Shown in pieces: positions 1-8,007 of a stretch of DNA of 64,000 nucleotides (positions are counted from its first letter, which is position 1; each line of letters starts with the position of its first letter). This DNA comes from Streptomyces camelliae (GTDB lineage: Bacteria > Actinomycetota > Actinomycetes > Streptomycetales > Streptomycetaceae). The stretch covers positions 1,488,001 to 1,552,000 of the forward strand of contig NZ_CP115300.1 in assembly GCF_027625935.1 (NCBI RefSeq), written 5' to 3'. The notes below the pieces were generated by a model. It had not been told where the DNA came from, did not search any database, and saw nothing but the letters and a program-made list of their open reading frames with translations. Position numbers and translations under genes: made by a program.

Positions 1-126
1 GGCCGTACGGATCCGGTACGTGCCCGGCGTGTGCTTCTCGGCGCCGGCGAACACCTCCAGCGGGCCGGTGACATCGAGGCTCTGGACCCCGTCGAAGAGG
101 ACGAAGAGGAGCGTGCGGTGGGGCAT
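1..126 (-). CDS. GlxA-type transcriptional regulator, N-terminus only (partial)
   Basis: Only the first 42 codons are in the window; the gene runs off the left edge. The reading begins MPHRTLLFVLFDGVQSLDV and continues with TGPLEVFAGAE, which is the typical opening of the DJ-1/PfpI-like sensory domain of GlxA-family regulators. These usually carry a C-terminal AraC-type DNA-binding domain, which cannot be seen here. The start ATG lies one base after the last stop of the broken VOC gene upstream, so the two were probably cotranscribed. A stand-alone DJ-1/PfpI protein remains possible. Confidence 0.75.
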   Translation of the reverse strand, partial: MPHRTLLFVLFDGVQSLDVTGPLEVFAGAEKHTPGTYRIRTA

Positions 127-127
127 G

Positions 128-604
128 TCATCGATTCTTCGGCGCCCGGAGCATGGCCGCAATGACGTGTTTCCCACCTTTCCGGCCACAGCAGGCGCGG
201 TCCGTGTCGGAGGGGCTGGATCCGGGCGCGCAGGAGGCAGAATTCGTTGCCTTCCGGGCCGGCCAGGATGCCGGCTCTCGGTTCCGGTCCGGTCGGCGTC
301 GGCGTCGGCGTCGGCGGGCCTGACGCGGAGCGCGGGCAGCCGCTCCCGCTCGGCGTCCTGGTCGCGGTCGGTGGCGTTGACGTCGATGCGCAGGGGGAGT
401 TCCCCGGTCCGCGGGTCGCTGCCGGGGCTCATGACGAGGGTGGGCTGCGGGCCGCCGAAGCCGGTGCCGGGCGGCCCGCTCTCGATGCTTCCGTCGTCGT
501 CTTGGCCGGCCGAGTTCGATGTAGCCGAGGACCTGGCTCCGGAACGCGGCGAGCCGTTCGGGGTCGGCGGCGTCGAGGACCGACTCGCTGATGCGGCATG
601 CCAT
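128..604 (-). pseudogene. VOC/glyoxalase-like protein broken by two frameshifts
   Basis: The start reads [20 protein letters not shown] followed by [12 protein letters not shown], a standard opening of small Streptomyces VOC-family (glyoxalase/bleomycin-resistance-like) proteins. The similarity then continues in a second frame (DDDGSIESGPPGTGFGGPQP, LPLRIDVNATDRDQDAE) and ends in a third frame (LAGPEGNEFCLLRARIQPL). Two indels are therefore needed to rebuild an intact protein of about 130 residues. The second break lies just beyond a GTCGGC hexamer run. The family binds a metal in a beta-alpha-beta fold, but this copy should not make a functional product unless the frame breaks are sequencing errors. 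The last stop abuts the GlxA-type gene. Confidence 0.75.
292..315. repeat. GTCGGC hexamer, 4 tandem copies
   Basis: Four perfect copies of GTCGGC lie inside the broken VOC gene. On the minus strand they encode an Ala-Asp run in one of the shifted frames. This run replaces the short loop normally found there in intact relatives, so repeat expansion may have contributed to the loss of the frame. Confidence 0.8.
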
Positions 605-785
605 GTCCGGCGGAGTACGGAGACCGGCCGGGCGTCGTCGGGCGTCGGCCGCGTGCCGGAGGGCGGCCACCTCCGCGATCGGTGAAACCGCCCGCGGCCC
701 GCCGGTGGAGCGCCCTGAGCACCGGTTGTCGGTTCCACCTGCCACAATTGCCGCGCAACCTCAGTGGAGAAGGCGGTACGGGATC

Positions 786-3185
786 GTGACGACACCCGGG
801 TCCATCGAAGTAGGGTCCATCGAAGGCAGGATCGCCGAGGAGCTCGGCGTACGGGAGCGGCAGGTGAAGGCCGCGGTGGAGCTGCTCGACGGCGGTTCGA
901 CGGTGCCCTTCATCGCCCGTTACCGCAAGGAAGCGACCGAGATGCTCGACGACGCGCAGCTGCGCACGATCGAGGAGCGGCTGCGCTACCTGCGGGAGCT
1001 GGAGGAGCGGCGGGCCGCGATCCTGGAGTCGGTGCGCGAGCAGGGCAAGCTGACCGACGAGCTTCAGGCCCGGATCCGGGGCGCCGAGACGAAGGCGCGG
1101 CTGGAGGACATCTACCTCCCCTACAAGCCCAAGCGGCGCACCAAGGCGCAGATCGCACGCGAGGCGGGTCTGGAGCCGCTGGCCGAGGGCCTGCTGGGCG
1201 ACCCGTCGGTGGAACCGCAGGCGGCGGCCGCCGCGTTCGTGGACGCGGACAAGGGCGTCGCCGACCCGCAGGCCGCGCTGGAGGGCGCGCGGGCGATCCT
1301 CACCGAGCGGTTCTCCGAGGACGCCGACCTGATCGGCGAGCTGCGTGAGCGCATGTGGGTGCGCGGGCGCCTGGCCGCGAAGGTGCGGGAGGGCAAGGAG
1401 GAGGCGGGCGCCAAGTTCGCCGACTACTTCGACTTCGCCGAGCCGTTCACCGAGCTGCCCTCGCACCGGATCCTGGCCATGCTGCGCGGCGAGAAGGAGG
1501 AGGTCCTCGACCTCGTCCTGGAGCCGGAGGAGGCCACGGAGGGTCCCTCCTCGTACGAGGGGATCGTGGCGCACCGGTTCGGGATCGCCGACCGGGGCCG
1601 CCCCGCCGACAAGTGGCTGACGGACACGGTCCGCTGGGCCTGGCGCACCCGGATCCTCGTCCACCTCGGCATCGACCTGCGCCTCAGGCTGCGCACGGCC
1701 GCCGAGGACGAGGCGGTGAACGTCTTCGCGGCGAACCTGCGCGACCTGCTGCTGGCCGCCCCGGCGGGCACGCGCGCGACGCTGGGCCTGGACCCGGGTT
1801 TCCGTACGGGCGTGAAGGTCGCCGTGGTCGACGCCACCGGCAAGGTCGTCGCCACCGACGTGATCTACCCGCACGTCCCGGCCAACAAGTGGGACGAGGC
1901 CCTCGCCAAGCTGGCCCGGCTCGCCCAGGAGCACGCGGTCGACCTGGTCGCGATCGGCAACGGCACGGCGTCCCGCGAGACCGACAAGCTCGCCGGTGAA
2001 CTGATCGCGAAGCACCCGGAGTTGAAGCTCACCAAGGTGATGGTGTCGGAGGCGGGCGCGTCGGTGTACTCGGCGTCGCAGTACGCCTCGCAGGAGCTGC
2101 CCGGCATGGACGTGTCGCTGCGTGGCGCGGTGTCCATCGCCCGGCGCCTGCAGGACCCGCTGGCCGAGCTGGTGAAGATCGACCCGAAGTCCATCGGCGT
2201 CGGCCAGTATCAGCACGACCTGTCCGAGGTGAAGCTGTCCCGCTCGCTGGACGCGGTGGTCGAGGACTGTGTGAACGGCGTCGGGGTGGACGTCAACACC
2301 GCGTCCGTGCCGCTGCTTTCGCGGGTGTCGGGCATCTCCTCCGGCCTCGCCGAGAACATCGTGGCGCACCGGGACGCCAACGGGCCGTTCCGGTCGCGCT
2401 CCGAGCTGAAGAAGGTGGCACGGCTCGGCCCGAAGGCGTACGAGCAGTGCGCGGGCTTCCTGCGCATCCGCGGCGGCGACGACCCGCTGGACGCCTCCAG
2501 CGTGCACCCCGAGGCGTACCCGGTGGTGCGCCGCATGGTGAAGACCAGCGGCGAGGCGGTGGCCTCCCTCATCGGCAACACGGGCGTGCTGCGCTCGCTG
2601 CGGCCCGCCGACTTCGTGGACGACACCTTCGGTCTGCCGACGGTGACGGACATCCTGAAGGAGCTGGAGAAGCCGGGGCGCGACCCGCGTCCCGCGTTCA
2701 AGACGGCCACCTTCAAGGAGGGTGTGGAGAAGATCTCCGACCTGTCCGCCGGGATGGTGCTGGAGGGCGTGGTGACGAACGTGGCCGCCTTCGGCGCGTT
2801 CGTGGACATCGGCGTCCACCAGGACGGTCTGGTGCACGTGTCGGCGATGTCGAAGACCTTCGTCAAGGACCCGCGCGATGTCGTCAAGCCCGGTGACATC
2901 GTCAAGGTGAAGGTCCTGGACGTGGACATCCCGCGCAAGCGGATCGCGCTGACCCTGCGTCTGGACGACGAGGCGGCCCCGCAGGGCGGCCAGGGCGGCG
3001 GCCGGCAGCAGCGCGGCGGCGGACGCCCGCCCCAGCAGCGGCAGGGCGGCCAGGGACAGGGCCAGGCACAGCGGCAGGTCCGGGGAGGTGGCGACCGGGG
3101 CGGTCGTCAGGCGCCGGCACCGGCCAACAGCGCGATGGCCGACGCCCTGCGCCGCGCGGGCCTGCTCGACCCGAAGAAGCGCTGA
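786..3185 (+). CDS. tex: Tex family RNA-binding protein, S1 domain
   Basis: This encodes a 799-residue cytoplasmic Tex protein, a nucleic-acid-binding factor linked to transcription and RNA metabolism. The order of parts is an N-terminal helical/HTH-like region ([20 protein letters not shown]), a YqgF/RNase H-like domain from about residue 330 ([18 protein letters not shown]), helix-hairpin-helix motifs around 500-560 ([18 protein letters not shown]) and an S1 domain at about 655-730 ([20 protein letters not shown]). A Gly/Gln/Arg-rich disordered tail follows. GTG 786 is chosen because GGAGAAGG lies about 11 bases upstream and similarity starts there; the frame stays open further upstream without family similarity. 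Length and domain order are normal for actinobacterial Tex. Confidence 0.95.
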   Translation: MTTPGSIEVGSIEGRIAEELGVRERQVKAAVELLDGGSTVPFIARYRKEATEMLDDAQLRTIEERLRYLRELEERRAAILESVREQGKLTDELQARIRGAETKARLEDIYLPYKPKRRTKAQIAREAGLEPLAEGLLGDPSVEPQAAAAAFVDADKGVADPQAALEGARAILTERFSEDADLIGELRERMWVRGRLAAKVREGKEEAGAKFADYFDFAEPFTELPSHRILAMLRGEKEEVLDLVLEPEEATEGPSSYEGIVAHRFGIADRGRPADKWLTDTVRWAWRTRILVHLGIDLRLRLRTAAEDEAVNVFAANLRDLLLAAPAGTRATLGLDPGFRTGVKVAVVDATGKVVATDVIYPHVPANKWDEALAKLARLAQEHAVDLVAIGNGTASRETDKLAGELIAKHPELKLTKVMVSEAGASVYSASQYASQELPGMDVSLRGAVSIARRLQDPLAELVKIDPKSIGVGQYQHDLSEVKLSRSLDAVVEDCVNGVGVDVNTASVPLLSRVSGISSGLAENIVAHRDANGPFRSRSELKKVARLGPKAYEQCAGFLRIRGGDDPLDASSVHPEAYPVVRRMVKTSGEAVASLIGNTGVLRSLRPADFVDDTFGLPTVTDILKELEKPGRDPRPAFKTATFKEGVEKISDLSAGMVLEGVVTNVAAFGAFVDIGVHQDGLVHVSAMSKTFVKDPRDVVKPGDIVKVKVLDVDIPRKRIALTLRLDDEAAPQGGQGGGRQQRGGGRPPQQRQGGQGQGQAQRQVRGGGDRGGRQAPAPANSAMADALRRAGLLDPKKR

Positions 3186-3191
3186 CCGGCA

Positions 3192-3220
3192 GGGGCCGGG
3201 GCCACCGCGGCTCCGGCCCC
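3192..3220 (+). terminator. hairpin after tex
   Basis: GGGGCCGG and CCGGCCCC form an 8-bp stem, continued inward by GCC/GGC after one mismatch, directly after the tex stop. There is no T-run, as is usual for Streptomyces terminators. Confidence 0.6.
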
Positions 3221-3288
3221 GCGCCGTCCCGGGGCAGGGCCCGCGAAAACCGGGTGGACGCGGATCGCCCGGACGGCAGACTTCCCGC

Positions 3289-3858
3289 ATGACCGATCCC
3301 AAGGAAGACCTGCGGGTCTATCTCCAGGACGCCCGCGACGTCCTGCTGTGGAAGCTCGACGGCCTGTCCGAGTACGACGTCCGCCGCCCGCTGACCCCGA
3401 CGGGCACCAATCTGCTCGGCCTGGTCAAGCATCTGACCGGCGCCGAGGCCCTGTACTTCGGCGCGACGTTCGGCCGGCCCTTCGCCGGGACACCGCTGTG
3501 GATCACCGGGGAGGCGGAGCCGGACACCGATCTGTGGGCGCGGGCCGACGAGTCGCGCGAGGACATCGTCGGCCACTACCGCCAGGCATGGGCCCATGCC
3601 GACGCGACCATCGCCGGCCTCCCCCTGGACGCGCTGGGCCGGGTGCCGGGCGCACCGCGCGAGATCACCCTGCACCGGGTGCTCACCCACATGATCGCCG
3701 AGACCCAGCGGCACGCCGGACACGCCGACGTCGTACGGGAGTTGATCGACGGCACGGTGGGCCAGCGACCGGACGGGCTCAATGTGGCGCCGTACGATCC
3801 CGGGCACCGGGACCGGGTCGAGCGAGCCGCGAAGGAGGCCGCGGCGCGCTCCTCGTAA
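3289..3858 (+). CDS. DinB family protein
   Basis: This 189-residue cytoplasmic protein has the DinB/YfiT-like four-helix-bundle pattern. Possible metal-site histidines are in LVKHLTGAEALYFGATFGR, near the N-terminal half, and in VLTHMIAETQRHAGHAD towards the C-terminal end. Many relatives are metal-dependent, and some act as thiol-dependent transferases with mycothiol or bacillithiol in actinobacteria and bacilli; no substrate can be inferred here. ATG 3289 starts where family similarity starts (MTDPKEDLRVYLQDARDVLL). The gene converges on the ABC-F gene across a repeated hairpin element. Confidence 0.85.
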   Translation: MTDPKEDLRVYLQDARDVLLWKLDGLSEYDVRRPLTPTGTNLLGLVKHLTGAEALYFGATFGRPFAGTPLWITGEAEPDTDLWARADESREDIVGHYRQAWAHADATIAGLPLDALGRVPGAPREITLHRVLTHMIAETQRHAGHADVVRELIDGTVGQRPDGLNVAPYDPGHRDRVERAAKEAAARSS

Positions 3859-3902
3859 CTCGCCCGGTGACGCGCCCCGCAGGGTCACGGGGCCGAGCCG
3901 AT

Positions 3903-3979
3903 GTGCGGCTACCGCCGCGTTGGGGGTCCTCCCGGGTTCGAGCGAAGCCGAGAACGTGGGGGAGTGACCGGCCACAACG
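3903..3979. repeat. intergenic repeat element, copy 1, hairpin-forming
   Basis: This block of about 77 bp is almost identical to 7832-7907. Its core runs CCCGGGTTCGAG, CGAAGC, CGAGAACGTGGGGGAG. The arms CTCCC..GGTTC and GAAC..GGGAG pair imperfectly into a hairpin. It lies between the convergent DinB and ABC-F genes, and the second copy also lies between convergent genes. A mobile bidirectional terminator is the simplest reading (inference). Confidence 0.65.
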
Positions 3980-4026
3980 GCGCCGCAGACCATCGACGGC
4001 CCCACGCGGCTCGTCCCCGCGGAGCG

Positions 4027-5667
4027 CTACCGCTCGGTCACCTTCCCGTCCGCCACCTCCAGCCGGCGGGTCACCCGGACCGCGTCCAGCATGCGGCGGT
4101 CGTGGGTGACGAGCAGCAGTGTGCCGGTGTAGGAGTCGAGGGCCGACTCCAGTTGCTCGATGGCGGGCAGGTCGAGGTGGTTCGTCGGCTCGTCCAGGAC
4201 CAGCAGGTTCACGCCCCGGCCCTGGAGCAGGGCGAGGGCGGCGCGGGTGCGTTCGCCCGGGGAGAGGGTGGCGGCCGGGCGCAGCACATGGTCGGACTTC
4301 AGGCCGAACTTGGCGAGCAGGGTCCGCACCTCGACCGGCTCGGTGTCCGGTACGGCGGCGCAGAAGGCGTCGAGCAGCGCCTCGGGGCCGTGGAACAGAC
4401 CGCGGGCCTGGTCGACCTCGCCGACCAGGACGCCGGAGCCGAGGGTGGCGTGCCCGGCGTCGAGCGGGACGCGGCCGAGCAGTGCGCCGAGCAGGGTGGA
4501 CTTGCCCGCGCCGTTGGCCCCGGTGATCGCGACCCGGTCCGCCCAGTCGATCTGCAGGGACACCGGGCCGAAGGTGAAGCCGCCACGCCGGACCTCGGCG
4601 TCCCGCAGCGTCGCCACGACCGCTCCGGAGCGCGGGGCGGACGCGATCTCCATCCGCAGCTCCCACTCCTTGCGCGGCTCCTCGACCACCTCCAGGCGCT
4701 CGATCATCCGCTGGGTCTGCCGGGCCTTGGCAGCCTGCTTCTCGCTGGCCTCGCTGCGGAACTTGCGGCCGATCTTGTCGTTGTCGTTGCCCGCCTTGCG
4801 CCGGGCGTTCTTCACGCCCTTGTCCATCCAGGTCCGCTGCATCTGCGCACGGTCCTGGAGGGCGGCCTTCTTGTCGGCGTACTCCTCGTAGTCCTCGCGG
4901 GCGTGCCGGCGGGCGACCTCGCGCTCCTCCAGGTAGGCCTCGTAGCCGCCGCCGTAGAGGTTGATCTGCCGCTGGGCGAGGTCGAGTTCGAGGACCTTGG
5001 TGACCGTGCGGGTGAGGAACTCGCGGTCGTGGCTGACGACGACCGTGCCCGCGCGCAGGCCGGTCACGAAGCGTTCCAGGCGGTCCAGGCCGTCGAGGTC
5101 GAGGTCGTTGGTGGGCTCGTCGAGGAGGAAGACGTCGTAGCGGGACAGCAGGAGCGAGGCGAGGCCGGCGCGGGCGGCCTGGCCGCCCGAGAGGGCCGTC
5201 ATCGGCTGGTCCAGGTCCACGGCCAGGCCGAGGGAGTCGGCGACCTCCTCCGCGCGTTCCTCCAGGTCCGCGCCGCCCAGGCCGAGCCAGCGCTCCAGGC
5301 TCACCGCGTACGCGTCGTCGGCACCGGGCGCGCCGTCGACCAGGGCCTGGGTGGCCTCGTCCATCACGCGCTGCGCCTCGGCGACGCCGGTGCGGCGGGC
5401 CAGGAACTCCCGGACCGTCTCCCCCGGCCTGCGCTCCGGCTCCTGCGGCAGATGGCCGACGGTGGCGGTGGGCGGGGACAGCCGCAGCTCGCCCTGCTCG
5501 GGCGGGGTGAGCCCGGCGAGCAGCGTGAGCAGGGTGGACTTGCCCGCACCGTTGGCACCGACCAGCCCGATCACATCGCCGGGCGCGACGACGAGGTCCA
5601 GCCCGGAGAAGAGGGAGCGGTCGGCGTGCCCGGCGGCGAGGTTCTTGGCGACGAGGGTGGCAGTCAT
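4027..5667 (-). CDS. ABC-F family ATPase
   Basis: This 546-residue protein has two ATP-binding cassettes and no membrane segments, so it is an ABC-F protein acting on ribosomes rather than a transporter. Cassette 1 has Walker A GANGAGKST (about residue 37), signature LSGGQAARAGLA and Walker B DVFLLDEPTNDLDLD. A charged linker of about 80 residues follows, then cassette 2 with Walker A GANGAGKST, signature LSPGERTRAALA and LLVLDEPTNHLD. Family members either protect ribosomes from antibiotics or act as translation factors, and the sequence alone does not decide which. No attenuator-like leader is evident upstream, in contrast to the ABC-F gene at 25240. It converges on the DinB gene. Confidence 0.9.
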   Translation of the reverse strand: MTATLVAKNLAAGHADRSLFSGLDLVVAPGDVIGLVGANGAGKSTLLTLLAGLTPPEQGELRLSPPTATVGHLPQEPERRPGETVREFLARRTGVAEAQRVMDEATQALVDGAPGADDAYAVSLERWLGLGGADLEERAEEVADSLGLAVDLDQPMTALSGGQAARAGLASLLLSRYDVFLLDEPTNDLDLDGLDRLERFVTGLRAGTVVVSHDREFLTRTVTKVLELDLAQRQINLYGGGYEAYLEEREVARRHAREDYEEYADKKAALQDRAQMQRTWMDKGVKNARRKAGNDNDKIGRKFRSEASEKQAAKARQTQRMIERLEVVEEPRKEWELRMEIASAPRSGAVVATLRDAEVRRGGFTFGPVSLQIDWADRVAITGANGAGKSTLLGALLGRVPLDAGHATLGSGVLVGEVDQARGLFHGPEALLDAFCAAVPDTEPVEVRTLLAKFGLKSDHVLRPAATLSPGERTRAALALLQGRGVNLLVLDEPTNHLDLPAIEQLESALDSYTGTLLLVTHDRRMLDAVRVTRRLEVADGKVTER

Positions 5668-5703
5668 CAGGACGCCGATCCTAATGGGCCCGGCGTCCCG
5701 CTC

Positions 5704-6765
5704 TCAGCTCCGTTTCCCGCCGGTCACCGCGCCGCGAGCACGCCCGCCGTGCCCGGCGGCGACCGCCGTCACGAGCACCCCTCCCGTCGTCCGGGCGACG
5801 AGGTACGCCTCCCCCTTCACCGCGCGCGGATCCAGGGCGACGCGGTGCCGGCCGGGCTCCAGGACACCGTCGTACACCTCCCGGGTGCGGGTGCGGTGCA
5901 ACCGGTCCAGACGGTACGCGGTGATCCGCACCCGGCACGGCGCGCTCACCTCGACGTCCACCGCGTGGCCGGCGGCGGCCAGCCCGGTCAGCCTGCGCCG
6001 CGCGAGCGGGCCGCGGTCCAGGGCGTGCTCGATCTGGGCGACGAGCAGCGGCACGATCGGGGCCAGGCCGTCCACCGCCGCGGCCTCGACCCCGGCCTGC
6101 TCGAAGGCCCGCAGTACGGCGGCCCGTTCGGCCTCGCCGACCGCGCGGCCGAAGGCGACCGCGCCGTACCCGCGCAGCTCCTCGGCGGGAACGGCCCGGG
6201 CGTCCTGAGTGATGTCGGCGCCGATGCCGATGGTGCGCAGCGCGGCGGCCAGCCGGGCGAGGACGGCGACCCGGGCGCCGATCAGCAGTACGCGGCGGCG
6301 CGGCGGGCCTTCGCCCAGGGCGGTCAGCGCGGCACGGTACTCGGGGCCGCGGAAGCGGAACGGCCCTATGCCGGGGTAGCCGTCGCGCTCCAGGTCGGCG
6401 TGCTCGTCCGTCTGCCAGGCGAAGTCCCGCCAGACGTAGTCGTCGCCGTCGCGCTCGATGACGGCGGTGACCGCCCCGCAGCCCAGGTCCTCGCACTCGG
6501 GGCAGCCGTAGAGGACGAACCGGCCGTCCGGGAGCGGCGGTTCGGCCTCCAGCAGCAGTGCGCGCACCTGCTCGGTGAAGATGGCGGGCGGGATGTCCGA
6601 GGCGAGCGGGGAGACCGCGTCCAGGTCGGACAGCTGGAACAGCAGCGGGCGGCCGTCCACGACGAAGTCCACGAAGTCGCGGTGCACCTGGTAGCCGCCG
6701 TCGGCGAGGACACCGCCGGCGCGGGTCGCCGGAGCCAGGCCGAAGGTCGCGTATGCGGCAGACAT
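5704..6765 (-). CDS. conserved protein of unknown function with CPEC motif
   Basis: I do not recognise a characterised family for this 353-residue protein. It has no signal peptide or membrane segment. Near residue 108 it has YGCPECEDLGCGAVTAVI, a CPxC(x4)C cluster that could bind zinc or a metal centre. The middle part contains RVLLIGARVAVLARLAAAL, resembling a Rossmann-like beta-alpha unit. The C-terminal part is beta-rich. It is divergent from the D-amino-acid oxidase gene with only 41 bases between the starts, so the two may share a promoter region. Similar actinobacterial proteins are sometimes labelled oxidoreductase, but nothing here proves that. Confidence 0.75.
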   Translation of the reverse strand: MSAAYATFGLAPATRAGGVLADGGYQVHRDFVDFVVDGRPLLFQLSDLDAVSPLASDIPPAIFTEQVRALLLEAEPPLPDGRFVLYGCPECEDLGCGAVTAVIERDGDDYVWRDFAWQTDEHADLERDGYPGIGPFRFRGPEYRAALTALGEGPPRRRVLLIGARVAVLARLAAALRTIGIGADITQDARAVPAEELRGYGAVAFGRAVGEAERAAVLRAFEQAGVEAAAVDGLAPIVPLLVAQIEHALDRGPLARRRLTGLAAAGHAVDVEVSAPCRVRITAYRLDRLHRTRTREVYDGVLEPGRHRVALDPRAVKGEAYLVARTTGGVLVTAVAAGHGGRARGAVTGGKRS

Positions 6766-6806
6766 GCTGTGAGTATCCCCACACCGGCGCGACCTATCGT
6801 CCTGGT

Positions 6807-7745
6807 GTGGACAGCGAACCGAATGACGAAGTGATCGTGATCGGAAGCGGGGTCGCCGGGCTGACGACGGCCGTGGTGCTGGCCGAGTCCGGGCGCCGGG
6901 TACGGGTGTGGGCGCGCGAACCCGCCGAGCGTACGACCTCGGCGGTCGCCGGCGGTCTGTGGTGGCCGTACCGCATCGAACCGGAGCCGCTGGTGGGCGC
7001 CTGGGCGCTTGCGTCCCTCGCCGAGTACGAGGAGTCGGCGCGGCGGCCGGAGGAGACGGGCGTACGCCTGGTCGACGGCGTACACCGGGGGATCCGGCTG
7101 GACGAACTGGGCGCGTGGGCGGGCCGGGTGCCGGGACTGCGGGCGGTGGCCGGCGGCCTGGCGGCGCGGCTGCCGGTCATCGACATGCCGGTGCATCTGG
7201 CGTGGCTGCGGGAGCGGCTCGCACGGGCGGGAGGCGTGGTCGAGGCACGCGAGGTGACCGACCTCGCGGCGGTGCCCGCGCCGGTCGTGGTCAACTGCGC
7301 GGGCTTGGGCGCGCGTTCTCTGGTGCCGGATCCCGCGGTGCGTCCGGTGCGCGGGCAGCTGGTGGTCGTGGAGAATCCGGGGATCACGACCTGGTTCACG
7401 TCCGTGGACCACTCCTCCGCCGCCTCCACGTACTTCATCCCGCAGCCGTGGGGCCTGCTGCTGGGCGGTACGGCGGAGGAGGACGACTGGTCCCTGGCGC
7501 CGGACCCGGCCACCGCCGCGGCGATCGTCGCCCGGTGCTCGGCGGTCCGCCCGGAGATCGCGGCCGCGCGGATCCTCGCCCACCGCGTGGGCCTGCGCCC
7601 GGCCCGCAGCGCGGTACGACTCGAACGGCGGCGGCTGCCGGACGGCCGCGTCCTGGTGCACAACTACGGGCACGGCGGGGCCGGGGTCACGGTGGCGTGG
7701 GGATGTGCGCGGGAGGCGGCCGGGTTGGCGCTCCCGGCCGCCTGA
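6807..7745 (+). CDS. FAD-dependent D-amino-acid oxidase
   Basis: This 312-residue enzyme would oxidatively deaminate D-amino acids to 2-oxo acids with release of ammonia and hydrogen peroxide. It opens with a Rossmann FAD site, VIVIGSGVAGLTTAVVLAE, followed by GGLWWPYRIEP. The C-terminal half has GLRPARSAVRLERR, with the substrate-carboxylate-binding Arg of the DAO family, and the family signature NYGHGGAGVTVAWGCA. Length fits bacterial D-amino-acid oxidases. GTG 6807 is preferred because the FAD fold begins shortly after it. Glycine oxidase is a less likely alternative. Confidence 0.85.
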   Translation: MDSEPNDEVIVIGSGVAGLTTAVVLAESGRRVRVWAREPAERTTSAVAGGLWWPYRIEPEPLVGAWALASLAEYEESARRPEETGVRLVDGVHRGIRLDELGAWAGRVPGLRAVAGGLAARLPVIDMPVHLAWLRERLARAGGVVEAREVTDLAAVPAPVVVNCAGLGARSLVPDPAVRPVRGQLVVVENPGITTWFTSVDHSSAASTYFIPQPWGLLLGGTAEEDDWSLAPDPATAAAIVARCSAVRPEIAAARILAHRVGLRPARSAVRLERRRLPDGRVLVHNYGHGGAGVTVAWGCAREAAGLALPAA

Positions 7746-7831
7746 AAGGGCACCCGTGCGGTGGTCGGGCGGGTGGGTGGCTTGCCCGCGACGGTGGGCG
7801 GAGCCCCGAAAGGGTGCGGGGCTGTGTCGCT

Positions 7832-7907
7832 ATGCGGCTCCGCCGCGTTGGGAGTCACCCCGGGTTCGAGCGAAGCCGAGAACGTGGGGGAGCGACCGGC
7901 CACGACG
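7832..7907. repeat. intergenic repeat element, copy 2
   Basis: This is the second copy of the element at 3903-3979, with a few substitutions and a one-base length difference. It sits between the convergent D-amino-acid oxidase and S15 peptidase genes and keeps the same hairpin core GGTTCGAGCGAAGCCGAGAA. The hexamer array begins immediately after it. Confidence 0.65.
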
Positions 7908-7908
7908 G

Positions 7909-7968
7909 ACCCGCACCCGCACCCGCACCCGCACCCGCACCCGCACCCGCACCCGCACCCGCACCCGG
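7909..7968. repeat. ACCCGC hexanucleotide array
   Basis: Nine perfect ACCCGC units (7909-7962) are followed by one unit with a final G. The array lies in the convergent gap and is non-coding on both strands as far as real genes go. It should be prone to slippage, so its length probably differs between strains. Confidence 0.9.
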
Positions 7969-8007
7969 CAACGGTCAGGTAACCCGACGGCGCACGGCCG
8001 CTCAGCG

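Noticed and set aside
429..3302. Minus-strand ORF of 957 codons across tex
   Set aside because: It is the wobble-aligned shadow of tex. Its protein is Arg/Leu/Gly/His-rich without any domain, while the plus strand encodes a complete Tex protein.
3932..3960. tRNA T-arm-like GGTTCGAGC in the repeated element
   Set aside because: No cloverleaf or acceptor stem can be built around it, and the same sequence occurs in the second copy as part of an imperfect hairpin.
3901..6834. Plus-strand ORF of 977 codons opposite the ABC-F gene and its neighbour
   Set aside because: It is a shadow frame rich in Gly, Val, Gln and Ala, without domains, antisense to two well-supported genes.
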